Source: Apiotrichum sp. Y4204 (taxonomy: Eukaryota; Basidiomycota; Tremellomycetes; Trichosporonales; Trichosporonaceae). From it: DNA of 64,000 bases. The stretch is taken from contig JAMYHL010000113.1 in the NCBI GenBank assembly GCA_025531455.1, positions 1 to 64,000 on the forward strand. Direction: 5' to 3'. Every line of letters begins with the position of its first letter. Position 1 is the stretch's first letter. Positions 45,569-57,064 of the stretch are shown in pieces. Below the pieces are notes generated by a model, which was not told where the DNA came from, made no database searches, and saw only the letters and a program-made list of their open reading frames with translations. The translations under genes and the position numbers were made by a program.

Positions 45569-47100
45569 ATAGCGCGACGGGGTTAGAAGTGCATCTGCAC
45601 GCATATGATCGAGGTGTACAGATACTCGCCCGCGAGGGCTGACATGCAGCGATACTATTGATTTCCGCGAAACGTCAGATGAGGGTAAGAATGCGATGGG
45701 ACTGACCGCCAGTAGACACTGATGTGACTAACCCACTGCTCACTGAGCAAAAGACAGACGTTCACCCGCCGGGGGTCGTCATGGCGGGCTCGACCTTCCC
45801 TTCCTGGTTGGTTTTGAAGGCATTTCGTCCAGCGTCAACGTCCTGAAACCGCACGTCACGTATTGCTGAGCGTCATCTGCTGGAACTGCCTTCCAAGTCT
45901 GTGAGACAATCGTCGTGAGATCGTGAGCCCGATAAGGTGGGGGTGCCAGCTGCGGTGGCGTGACTGTGTGCGCCTCACTCGTGTTGTCCTGGGCCCTCCC
46001 TGTGGCCGCTGGGTAGCACCACAGTTGCTTCTAGCAATCACAAACGGATGATTTAGATGAGAAGTGAGATGCACGGCAAGATCATTTGACTCGTCTACAA
46101 CAGGCTTCACATGGTGTGAGTCATCACGAACAGGAAAGGCGCCAGCCACCCCCGCATCGAAAGTTGCGGTTCGGCTCTCGCGTCACACTTCAGTCTCCGA
46201 TTCTTGGGACTCTAGTAATCTCGGTCCGTGGCCTGATGATCGCGTTCGGACTCGCGCAACTGGATAATCTCTGGTGACGAGCTTGGGCGTCGACGGGCTG
46301 TCTTCTGCAAGGCGGCTCGCAAGCTGCAAGCTGCAAGATTCTGTCTATCGCCCCGGTGATTCCCATGATGATGGTTGTACCTGAACGTCACGAGCCCCGT
46401 TTCACCACGGACCGGCGACACTTTCTCATCATCCCAGGTTCCTGTCGGCCGACGTCCCGTCTTTGCTCCCTTGCTTTTTGTCTGCATGCTCTGTTTGTTG
46501 TGCTGTGCAGTTCTGCGTGTGATTCGACCTCACAACACCACACCGCCCTCACTACGTTCTGTGTTCAGTGTGGAGTCTTTCTCTGCGCCCTTGCTTGCCG
46601 ATGAGGGGGGATTTGTGCGTGAGATTCCGGCATCCAGCTTCTCCGCCAAATCCACACGACACGGAGGCACGGGAAGACGGCCAAGAGGATGCTTTCAGTG
46701 ACAGCAAAGTCCATATCAATTGTTCCAGCACCCTGCTTGGACTAGAGATCTAGAAACTGTAAGCCGACGGTCGAGCAGCGCGCAACGACTGTCTACAACT
46801 GTTGGCCAGTGACGAGCTGACTGCAAGGCTTCTCAATGCCTCTTTTGAGAACACGACGGTCGCGGGACTTGATGTGCTCATCTGCTCGAGCTGGCTGCTC
46901 ACCTGTGCGCGCTGTGCGAGCGCCCTCTCACGCGCCCTCCTGGCAGTCTTTTGCGCCCCTCCGCAGCATGCAATGCGCAGCAGCTGTGTAGTGAGCATCG
47001 TGAGGACAAAAGACAAGCTTTTGTTGCAGGGGTTTCCCCATAAAAAAGTGCCGCCACCGTGTGTGAATGTGTGCCCCACTGATCCCACTGATGGCGCTGA
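45569..47100. other. Intergenic region downstream of allantoinase
   Basis: About 1.5 kb before a TATA box at 47106. ORFs are short, and none is protein-like. Confidence 0.5.
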
Positions 47101-47105
47101 CAAGA

Positions 47106-47113
47106 TATATAAA
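47106..47113 (+). promoter_or_regulatory. TATA box followed by a CT-rich initiator
   Basis: TATATAAA, then CTCCTCTTTCTCTTTCTCTC at about 47130-47150, a common fungal promoter layout. It points into the repeat region that follows. Confidence 0.5.
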
Positions 47114-47489
47114 CAGCACCTTCCCCGGTCTCCTCTTTCTCTTTCTCTCTCTTCTTCAAGGCAAACAGTGTTCTTCAGCCAGTCGAATAACTGTCGCCTC
47201 GACATCTCACCCCTTCGCCCGCGACACGCACATCCTTGCAAGGCTCCTTTGATGATTCCTCTCGTCTTTCCACTTTGCTAGTTCTTAGCAGTAAGTTTGA
47301 CGGCTATCATCATCCGCAGAGAATCACCGCTGACTTCCCCCAAGTGACGTCTGCTGAGAGTGGCAAAGCGTGAGAGACGGTCGACTCGTTGGACGTCTGC
47401 AATTCGGTGCGTTTATCCTATTCGCGGGCATATGCCCTTCCTCTGGCGTCGCGTCGGTCAAGCCTCCCTCGTTGTCAAGCAGCGTTATT

Positions 47490-48300
47490 CTTGGGAGCAC
47501 GTCCTTCACATCGCCCACGGCGGTTACGTCGTTACCTGGCCTATCGTCGTTCTTTAAGGCGCCTCATTCACATGGCCTCCAATACTCTCTACTCTCAGTT
47601 TCGGCTTTACTCTATCTCTCTCTCCTCTCTTTACTCTCAGATTCGGCTTTACTTTATCTCTCGCTCTCCTCATATCGTGGGAGCACGTCTCTCTCTCTCC
47701 TCTCTTTACTCTCAGTTTCGGCTTTACTTTATCTCTCGCTCTCCTCATATCGTGGGATCCGGTCATTCACATGGCCGACGGACACGTCGTCGCCTGGCCA
47801 ATCGTCGTTCTTTGAGGCGCCTCATTCACATGGCCTCCAATACTCTCTACTCTCAGTTTCGGCTTTACTCTAACTCTCTCTCTCCCCTCTTTACTCTCAG
47901 TTTCGGCTTGACTCTATCTCTCTCCTCTTATCTCTTTACTCTCAGTTTCGGCTTTTCCAACCTCCTCTTCGGCAACACAACGAACTCTCTCGAGTGTTCT
48001 CGCGAGTGTCCGTTGACACAAACTTCTTCCGTCCCGTCAAGTCTTCTCGTGTCGACTACGAAAGCTCTTCTAGTTCGTCGTCGGCACTATTCTGCCGTCT
48101 CCGGCAATCAATCACCTTACTCCCGTCTCCGGCAAACAACAAACACTCTCGTCTCTGACAAACAACAACACCTTACTCCCGTCTCCGGCAAGCAACACAC
48201 CGCCGTCTTCGGCAAACAACATTTACTCCCGTCTCCGTCAAACAACACGGCTGTCTTCGGCAAGCAACACCTTACTCCCGTCTCCGAAACAAACTGGTGC
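47490..48300 (+). repeat. Pyrimidine-rich tandem-repeat region, possibly transcribed
   Basis: Three repeat layers are seen. A ~258-bp unit (CCTGGCC..ATCGTCGTTCTTT, then AGGCGCCTCATTCACATGG) occurs at about 47535 and 47793. A 24-nt unit (TTTACTCTCAGTTTCGGCTT) occurs at least six times between 47588 and 47955. CTTACTCCCGTCTCCGGCAA-type units of 27-60 nt run from about 48116 to 48295. One frame stays open from 47389 to 48375 (328 codons), but a pyrimidine-rich strand makes stops rare, and the peptide is only a repeat of SLYSQFRLYS-type segments. I do not call it a protein. A non-coding transcript, a UTR-like leader or a decayed element are all possible. Confidence 0.7.
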
Positions 48301-49108
48301 GCGTCAACAATCTCGTCTCCGTGTCGAACTTTTCCTTTTTCTAGTAACGCGACGCTGAGCGAGAAAAAGGCCTAGACCTTTTCAAAGGTCGGGAACCAAA
48401 CCGACTTCGTTGGCACAGCTGGTACTCAAGACTCGTCAACACAGTCTCCTTGACTTCAAAAATCCCCTGTCTCGGAAGTTTGATTTTCTCATGTCGCGCA
48501 AACAAATCAACACACACACGCACAACGCAACGCCAGAAATGAATGTCTTCTTCGCCATTCCCCTACCCTTGCCCTTTTCCTTTCTTTCTGGGCTCCTATT
48601 TCCACAGGCACCCTACAGGCACCCTGTCTCATCGTCGCTACTGCCGCTACTTGACTGCTCGCTTATGAGGTCGCCTTCAGCGTCTTGGACGCGTCTTGTT
48701 GGGAGCAACGCCACGGGAACCGCAGGGCATTTTCCTTCTTTTCACAACACCTACGACCAAAAGGCCACCGGACAAAACCAACCAGCGTGGCGCGGAAATA
48801 GGAGGCGACCGCCGACGGGGCGGGACCTGGTCGGTCGGAGTCGGCGCAAGACGGAGACGAGAGTCTTTGGGGAAGAGTCTGAGGAAGGATAGGGGACAGG
48901 CGTTCATCCAGACAGTGTGTGTTATGTATACTTGTGTGTTCTCGATATTTGGATGCCACATTTGCCGCCACAACGAAATCAGTGCATCTTGCCACCAACC
49001 TCCACCAGGGCACCTCGTCCACCTCCACCCACCCACTCCCAAATTCCACCTCCATCCACCCCAATTCCTTGTCAACAACACTCTCATTCTCGTCACCCAC
49101 CCACCACG
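48301..49108. other. Intergenic leader of the NRDE2-like gene
   Basis: Downstream of the repeats and upstream of the start at 49109. The last 120 bp are C/A-rich (CACCCACCCA), which resembles other 5' leaders here. Confidence 0.5.
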
Positions 49109-52100
49109 ATGGCGGACCCTCCAGCGCAGCCAACAGGTCCGCCCGCGTTCCGCTCTTTCCCATCTTTTCCAGCCAGCGCATCGACATCAGCCGCGCCCGC
49201 GCCGTCGTTTGCGTCCTTTCCATCCTTCCCTGCCCCGACTACCAAACGGCCACGGGAGGAGGGAGAGGGAACTGAGAGTGGAAAGGAGAAGAGGCGAGAG
49301 AAGGATCGGGAGAGGAGCGAGGGACAGGAAAAGGATCGGGAACGGCGGCGCGGTGATCGCGACAGGGGGAAGGAGAGGGAGCGAGATAGACATAGAGAGA
49401 AGGATGCCCGCCAACGAGAGCGCGACAAGGACCGCGACCGCCATCGGGACCGAGACCGCGATCGAGACCGCGACCGAGATAGAGATCGTGAGCGATACCG
49501 CGACAAGGAACGCGGTACAGAAGGCGAGAAACACCGGAGCGACACGGACAAGGAGCGACGACGCGACGGGTCCCGGCATCGACGAGAACATGACCGGGAC
49601 GAGCGGCGGAAGGAGATCGAGGACCGGCGCGCCCGCGAGCGGCGGAAAGCAGCCGCTCTGGCGGAGGGTAAGGCGGATGTCGTGGAGGATGACGGAGCAT
49701 GGTATGAAAGCGGGGCGGCGAAGAGGGGGAAGGAGGCCGAGCCGGTGAGTTGATAATGAGGCCGCCGCTGACCGCAGACTCTTGGCGTTGCGTTTGTAGA
49801 CACTGTCGGCGACCCGGACGTCGTGCGGTATGGTGCCACGAGCTCGTTCTACGCCCCCCGATATCGGCGTGATGGAGGTGAGCTGGCAATTGTAGCATGG
49901 AGCTGACAACAGGGAGTGTTTTGGGCCTCAACCCGGGATTGCGCATCGTGTACTCGAAGGACAGGACGCAGAAGGGCGTTGAGGTTGCGCCTCGCGGTCG
50001 GCCATATGTGCGTATCTGAGTTGACGAGGACTAACTCCAGATCCCGCGATACTCGTCGCGCCTCATTGACGGCACGGCGTCGCGCCACCTGGCTCGCATC
50101 CTTCTGCGACCGAGCGCGGATAGTACAGATCTGAACGGCGAGTTTTCGCCCTTTGACATTCCCCGCCTTAAGGACAGGGACGATGCGGACGACCTGCCGG
50201 AGTACCGCGCACTCGGTGAGGACAGCGATCAGGAGGAGCTCGACGCAATACAGGCCGCGCTTGGGACGGTGTCTACGCTGGAGGACGACGTGCGCAAGCG
50301 GAATGCCGAGTACGAGCGGGAACTGCGCGCCAACCCCGGAGACGTTGACAAGTGGATCGAGTACTCCACCCTCCATCTCCGCTTGTCGCCCGAGACATCT
50401 GACTCGAAGCAACCTACAAACCGCGCCAATGCGGAAGTCACGCTTTCAATTCTCTCTCGCGCACTCGACCACACGCCGAACTTTGCGTCGCCCGCACTGC
50501 ATATCACGTACCTCCGCGCTGCGGAGGTGTTCTGGCCGCCAGGGAAGGTGACCGAGCGGTGGCAAAACGTCATCCGCACGCTTGGAGACCGCGGGGCCGA
50601 CGAGGAAGACATGATGGGGCTTTATCTGGGCTACATCGAGTGGCGCGAGGGCCAGGGTATCGGCCAGACTGCGGACGGAAGCGTCGGTGGTGTGGATGAG
50701 GTTGTTGACGTCTATCTTGATTGTCTCTACAAACTCAACAGCGGAAATGGTAAGCTGTATACAGTGCCCGAGCTGACAACAGTGCGTAATCAGGAAGCCC
50801 GCGAGGAGAACCAGGTGTATCTCCTTCTCCGCGCATGTCTGTTCCTCAAGCAGGCGGGATTCACGGAGCGCTCCTTGGCAGTTTTCCAAGCGTTGCTGGA
50901 AATGTGAGTCTACTCCCGTCTTTGATCGATCTAACTCTCAGCACGTTCTTCAAGCCGCCTCATCTTCGCCAGCCTGCGCCGCCGTTCGACCGCGGGAGAT
51001 GGTTTCACGGTGTGCTCGAGGAGTTTGAAGACTTTTGGGACTCGGAAGCGCCGCGTCTTGGCGAACCGGGGGCGAAGGGCTGGGCAGCGGCTCATGCTTC
51101 CAGAGAGGCAGTTCCGGTACTATCAGCTGCATCTCGACCACCGCCTCCGGAACCTTCCTCGAATTCTTACGCACGCTGGCTCGAGGCCGAGCAGCACGCG
51201 GAGCAGTCGTTTCTTCTCCCGGGCCGCGTTACGGACCTGGACGTGCCGGACGACGATCCTTTCCACTTCGTCATCTTCTCCGACGTCCGCGACTTTCTCT
51301 TCCCTATCCAGACGTCGACTGCACGCCTCCAGCTGATTTACGCCTTTTTCAACCTCCTCGGTTTGCCATTTTCGGCGCCCGATGTGCCTACCTCGTCCGC
51401 ATCGTCTACGGACCCGCGCCTGCGATGGACTATTGGCGAGAACTCTGCGCTCCGCGCCGCTTTCTGGCCCCCGCGGCCTAGCGTCAAGCGCATCGTGTGG
51501 CAAACTGTCGGCGGCGAACCAATGGAGCCTGAGCAGCAGCGAGTACTCGCTTCGCCTTTCGGATGTCCCGTCAAGTCGTGGATACCTGACCGCGGGACGT
51601 TGCTTCCAACATCATGGTTTCGCGACATTGATGCGGCAGATCTCGTGCACGTCAACGTGGAGTATGCTAGGTGAGACCAACGCGACAGTAACCGCAACAC
51701 GAAGCTAATGACAGAAACGTCCTCGCTACGCTGCGGCCACTCGTGCCTGACCCGTCGTTCGTACTCGCCACATTCGCTTTCGAAGCGGCTCTTTCTCCGA
51801 AGTCGTGAGTTGCGAGCACAAGAAACAACTGACATCAGTGCGGTCAAGCTTGCCAAAACGGTACTGTCGACAGACCGCGACAACCTGGCACTCTGGGACG
51901 GGTACGCTCGCTTGGAGCGACAGCGGGGCAAGGTGGCTGCAGCACGACAAGTATACGTCACAGCAATTCAGGCTGCTGCGCAGCGGACGACGAGCGACGA
52001 TCGCCTTGACGAGGCGGATCTCTGGGCTGCATGGGCCGAGATGGAGTGGGAGGAGGGCGAAGAGGCGCGGTGTCTCGAGGTGCTGGTTATGGCTTCCGGC

Positions 52101-53030
52101 TCGCGTGAGCGCATTGCGGAGTGCGCGGACCCCGCCCACATCCCAGGGCGTCCGTCGGCCATCGCGCTATTGAAGGCCAAGCAGGTAAGCTAGTAAGTCT
52201 CGATTACAGCTGACAGTCAGCACTATGGTACGGCCATGACGGAATCGACCGCCACTCTTCTGCTCGGTACGCTGTATCATGTCCTCATGGAAGGTATCGA
52301 GGCGGCTCGAGACCGGCTGCTCGAGGTTGTGGACTCCTTCCCCGCTGGTCATCCGCAGGCGGAGGAGACACTCCAGCTCCTAACGAAGGTGATCCATACG
52401 CATACATCGCGCCACACAACTCCACCGGCTGTTGCGCGCGGCGTCCTGGAGCGGGCCATCGAGATATTCCCGAATAACACGCTCTTCCTCTCGCTGTATC
52501 TCTGGGGAGAAACCGGAGGACGCGTCTATGGCCGCGTGCACCAGCTCGTCACCCGCCTCGCAGACCAGGGCGCCACAGCTCTCCTGTGGTCTGTGTGGGC
52601 TGAGGCCATGTCCGCCGGAACAATGTTCTGGCTCGGAGGGGGGGAACGTGTGCGTTACGCGCTCGACCGCGCGATTACCTCCACCGTTGGCAAGAACTCG
52701 GCAGCGCTCTGGCTCCTGTACATTGAGTTCGAGGCGCAACACGGCAAGTACGCGGCGGCGAAAGCGCTCGTGTACCGCGCCCTCGCAGCTGTGGGCGGGT
52801 GCAAGGCGCTATACCTTGTCCCCTTCTCGATTCTCCGTGATCACTTCAGCGATCGGGAGTTGCGAGGCATCGCGCAACTGATGGCTGAGCGAGGTGTGCG
52901 CACGCGTATACAGACTGACGAGTTCTGGGAGGACGCGGATACCGAGGAGGAGGAGGATGACGAAGAGATGGGGCCGGACGACTACGAGTATGGGATGCTG
53001 AGGGAGCGCGAGGAGCTCAAGCCGTATTAG
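49109..53030 (+). CDS. NRDE2: NRDE2-like nuclear RNA-surveillance protein
   Basis: Nine exons (49109-49744, 49778-49877, 49913-50007, 50041-50749, 50783-50903, 50942-51670, 51715-51804, 51839-52184, 52221-53030) join in phase to 1211 residues. Eight introns measure 33-44 nt. The N-terminus (about 60-210) is a charged Arg/Asp/Glu low-complexity region (RDRDRDRDRDRD). Then come VDTVGDPDVVRYG and the HAT-repeat body (NPGDVDKWIEYSTLHLRL). The NRDE2 motif WDSEAPRLGE lies near residue 590, with further HAT repeats after it, and the protein ends in an acidic tail. NRDE2 binds the exosome helicase Mtr4 and regulates nuclear RNA decay. Intron 5 (50750-50782) is 33 nt, stop-free and in frame, so retention would add 11 residues. 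Confidence 0.92.
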
Positions 53031-53331
53031 ATCTGTAGCCATTGCATTGAGATGAGATCGAGATTGGACTGGAGAGGAATCTTGGAGGGTTTACATGGAG
53101 CAGCTAATGAAGGCTTGTAATGACGACATCTTTGGGCGTTGTCGGAAGCAAAACGTGTAATACCAACTCCCATATTTCTAATGATCTTATTACAAACCCT
53201 GCCATTTGATCTATGTCGCGTCCACGCGTCCTCTCCTGGCTCGTCGTCCTCGTCATCAATCAATCTGGCCAGCTCCAAGAACAACAACCACAACACAACT
53301 CCCCTTCCTCTTATCTCTTGCATCCACACTC
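53031..53331. other. Short intergenic region between NRDE2 and SEC12
   Basis: About 300 bp between two plus-strand genes; it must hold one terminator and the next promoter. Nothing else seen. Confidence 0.5.
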
Positions 53332-55353
53332 ATGACACGCACACAGCATTATTCGCATCCAACACGCCAGTTCCCCGTGTACTGCCTCGACTGGGCAGAC
53401 GATGCGGAACTCATCCTCGGTGGCGGCGGCGGCGCTAGCCGGAGCGGGATCAAGAACAAGATTGTGAGTGCCAGCATTGCCAGACGGGTTTTGTGGGTGG
53501 GGTGAGGTGATATGGTTGGGCCCTATCAACTGCTTCTTGTGCGCTATCCGAAGCTGTAGAAAACGACCCACGTCCACACGTTCCTTCCACCGCAACCCAT
53601 CTGGCGCAAGCGCACGAGATGTGTGGGGACATGCAGCTGACATGCAGAAACTTGCAAAGGTGTCGCCTGATGGCAGGCGTGTGCAGGATGTATCAGAGAT
53701 TGTCCTGAGCAGTGACGAGGACGCACCGATGACGCTGGCATTGGACCGCGAAGTGAGTCCGGGATCGGATGGAGGTTGTGGCCTGTGATTGCTGTGATTG
53801 GGCCGCAGCCAGGCACAGGGTGTCTTGCTGCGGTACCCCGGTCGTCATGGGAGCTTCCCGCGCCGCATGCGGCTTCCCACACATGATATAACTAGCCTGC
53901 ACTGCTACTTTCTCTTCCTCTTTTCACTCTATTAACACTACCAAGTCATCTCTGCTTGTCACGGGTATCAATGGGTCCGAGGCCGACGTTCAGGCAGGGC
54001 GGAATCCGAACTGCCGGATCTACTCGTACAAGGACAATACGTGAGTGTCGGTCTGCGTGTGGAGTGTGAGAGCGAAAGGGATGCGCAATGTCTCGGTCTG
54101 CCTCGGTCAGACTTGCGACTTGTCATCCTTTCGGCTCCTTCCCATCCTTTAATTCTCTGTTGCCGGGCGTTTATGATGATCAAACAAAGTCTTCTTTCCC
54201 CTGATGCCTTTATGATGTCTATCTTTACGCGTTATCTTTCTGATGCCCGCAACTCTCTGTTCTTGTCTTCCGCTCCATTATTCTTGGTTCAGAGCTGAAA
54301 CCCTCAGGCTAGCACACGTCCGGTCACAGCAGACGATCGATGCCGCGTGGTCGGATGACTTTCCCTACCAGGTGAGCCTACCAGAGACCCGTCCAGCACA
54401 CTCGTCTGACAGCAGAAACTCACTGCGATATCAGGCGATGCGGCATTTGTTGCCGTCGGGAGCACGGACAATTGTGTCTCGCTGCTGGCCTTCCCGACTC
54501 TCGATGTCGTGATTCCATCCATCACCACCAGCGGCGGGGACCTCGTTGACCTGAGCTGGGGCGGGCCTAGTGGCCTGTGGCTCGCAATCACGACCGCCGA
54601 AAAGATCGAGGTTCGCGCCCTCACGCAAGGAGAGAAACCGTCGTTCTCCCTCCTCGCGTCCATCCCCGCCCCACCAGGGGAGGGCGCGACGCTCTCGTTC
54701 CGTGCCGCGCGCTTCGCGCCGGAAACGACGCCCAACCCCCCGATCCTCGCAGTGCTCAACTCGGGCATCTCCCGCAAGGATCGCAAGGCGGCTCGCAAAG
54801 CGTTTGTCGTCAAGTTCGAGGCTGAGGGTGGCAAGATCTCCGAGGTGGACGAGAAGGAGACGGAGGAGAGCGAGAAGAAGGTTGAAGAGCCAACAAATAT
54901 CAAGTGGACGCTGTCAACGCGCCGCGAGATTGCGCGGAAACCGGTTACGACCTTTGACGTCTCACCGGACGGCCGGCTCGTCGCGTTTGGCTCGTCGGAC
55001 TTGTGTATTGGGATGTTGGACGCCAAGACGCTTGCGGTGAGTCTGCGTGGATATGTCGACCTCAGGAGATCCAGTCACTGACTCGCAGCCCCTACTCAAG
55101 ATCCTCCAGGTGCACTCGTTCCCGCCGACGGCCCTCAAGTTCAACCCGTCGGCGACGCTGCTCGTCTCGGCGAGCGCGGACAACACGATCCGCACCATTG
55201 TCGTCCCGCGGAGCTTTGGAAGTGGTGAGTCTGGTGGAGCAAGACCTGAATTGTAACCCGATCTCACTTCGCTTACACCCAGCACCATCGTCGTTTGTTC
55301 TCATCATCCTCGCCCTACTCATTCTTGTTGCTGCCCTCTTGTTGAGGAAGTAA
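53332..55353 (+). CDS. SEC12: Sec12-like Sar1 guanine-nucleotide exchange factor
   Basis: Seven exons (53332-53463, 53648-53752, 53946-54040, 54293-54371, 54416-55036, 55089-55224, 55283-55353) join in phase to 412 residues. The protein is a WD40-type propeller with the K-loop motif GGGGGASRSGIKNKI near residues 31-44, typical of Sec12. DEDAPMTLALDRE, LLVTGING and VAFGSSDLCIGML follow. The last, separate exon encodes a C-terminal membrane anchor (SFVLIILALLILVAALLLRK) before the stop. Sec12 sits in the ER membrane and loads Sar1 with GTP to start COPII budding. Introns of 184-252 nt in the 5' half are longer than those of NRDE2 next door. Confidence 0.92.
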
Positions 55354-55509
55354 CGTTTATGCACTGTTAGATGCAAAGATGCCTGTTGTCTTGACTATAC
55401 TTTATACATCCCGCTGTTCTACGGCAGGTAACTGTTGAATCATCCTTAGTTTGTGCTCGGCCAGTTGAGCAGCCGAGTGTTCTCCAACCAAGCTCAATGG
55501 CGGTCAAGC

Positions 55510-56844
55510 TTATGCCTTGCCAGCGGCAAACTCGGCGATGTAGTCGGCGAGGAGCTGGACGCTCTCCAGCGTGACCGCATTGTACAGGCTTGCGCGGATA
55601 CCGCCGACAGAGCGGTGTCCCTTGAGCTGGCGGAACCCGCGCTTCTCGGCGCCGGCAAGGAAAGCCTTCTCGCGCTCGGCGTCGCCGGCAATCTCAAAGG
55701 TGACGTTCATCCAGCTGCGCGCAGCCTTCTCACGGACGACGCAGCGCACCGCACCAGCGGCCTCAGCGGCGTCGAGCGCGGCGTAGAGCACCTCGGCCTT
55801 CTTGCGGTTCGTCTCCTCGACGCCCTGGATCCCGCCGCGCTGCTGGAGGAGGTACTCGAGCACGAGGGCCGAGACGTAGATGGGGAAAGTGGGCGGTGTG
55901 TTGTACAGCGAGCCGTTGTCGGCGAGCGTCTTGTACTCGCTCTGGATGGGGACGGCGGGGACGCCGCCGAGCTTCATTGCCTCGGTGGTGTCGACGAGTA
56001 GGTCGCGACGGACAATGACGACGGTAACTCCCGACGGGCCGAGGTTCTTCTGCGCGCCGGCGTAGATGATCGCGTGCTTTTCAATGTTTGGGATCGGGCG
56101 GGAGACAAACGACGACGAGAAGTCGGCCACGATCGGCACGCCAGCGGGCACCTTGTCGAACGGGAACGCGAACGGCGCGGCAGGGTCGGCCGGGAACTCG
56201 ATACCGTTGATCGTCTCGTTTTCGCAGTAGTACACGAACGCGGCGTCGGGAGAAAAGTCGTACGACTCGGGCAGAGTCGTAAACTTGCTCGGTTTGGAGG
56301 TGGCCGCGAGACGGGGTTCGGCATAGGGCTTGGCGCCGGGAGCCGGGGGGATCGAGAGGCGCTGGCCCTCGGCATACGCCTTGGACGACCACGAGCCCGT
56401 CACGACGTAGTCGATGCTCGGGGGCGCGTACTCCTCCGCGGACTGGGAGGCGTGGGCCAGACGCCGGGCAGCGAGCACGTTAAGAAGCACAGAGGCAAAC
56501 TGCGTCGTGCCGCCGCCCTGCGCAAAGAGCACTGCGTGCGTGTCCGGAATCGAGTAGAACTTGCGGAGGTTGGCTGCGGTGAGAAGAGGTCAAACGAAAA
56601 CAGAGGGCAGGAGAGTAGCTGCCAGATCACATGCAGCTACCACTTCATCCCGCCCACTCGGCGACTCACCCTCGGCTCCCTCGATAATCGCCGTGAACTC
56701 CTTGCCGCGGTGGCTGAGCTCGCACACGCCCATGCCCGTGCCGGCATAGTTGAGCAGGCCCTGCGCAGCCTGCTCGAGCACGGGGGTCGGCAGCGGCGAC
56801 GGGCCCGCCGCAAAGTTGTGCACCTGCTCGCGCGAGAGAGACAT
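55510..56844 (-). CDS. SER1: Phosphoserine aminotransferase
   Basis: Two exons (56844-56670, 56573-55510; intron 96 nt) join in phase to 412 residues. It is the second enzyme of serine synthesis, turning 3-phosphohydroxypyruvate and glutamate into phosphoserine. Start VHNFAAGPSPLPTPVLEQA and GMGVCELSHRGKEF are family hallmarks. Substrate and cofactor sites include FAQGGGTTQF, VADFSSSF and YAGAQKNLGPSG, with the PLP lysine. The C-terminus has GHRSVGGIRASLYNAV. No presequence, so cytosolic. The gene converges with SEC12 (156 bp apart) and shares a 220-bp divergent promoter with BCS1. Confidence 0.96.
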
Positions 56845-57064
56845 TGTGGTAGTGGATAGAGAGGAAAATGGAGATGCGTGAGAGATGTGCTTTATCTCTG
56901 ACTTGTTCTTCTTGACGTACTGTGTACATCTCGAGTCGAGATGAGAAACATCGGAACAGCAGCGGAGAGTGCTCCATTCTCCGCACAACAACGCGGATCC
57001 CACGCGCCAATCATCCTCATTCGGCCATCTTTGGTCTTTGATTTCGCGTCGCCCGCCGTTCCAA

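Noticed and set aside
49093..49946. Long Arg/Ser-rich ORFs opposite the NRDE2 N-terminus
   Set aside because: They come from the complement of the Arg/Asp-rich repeats and have no independent support.
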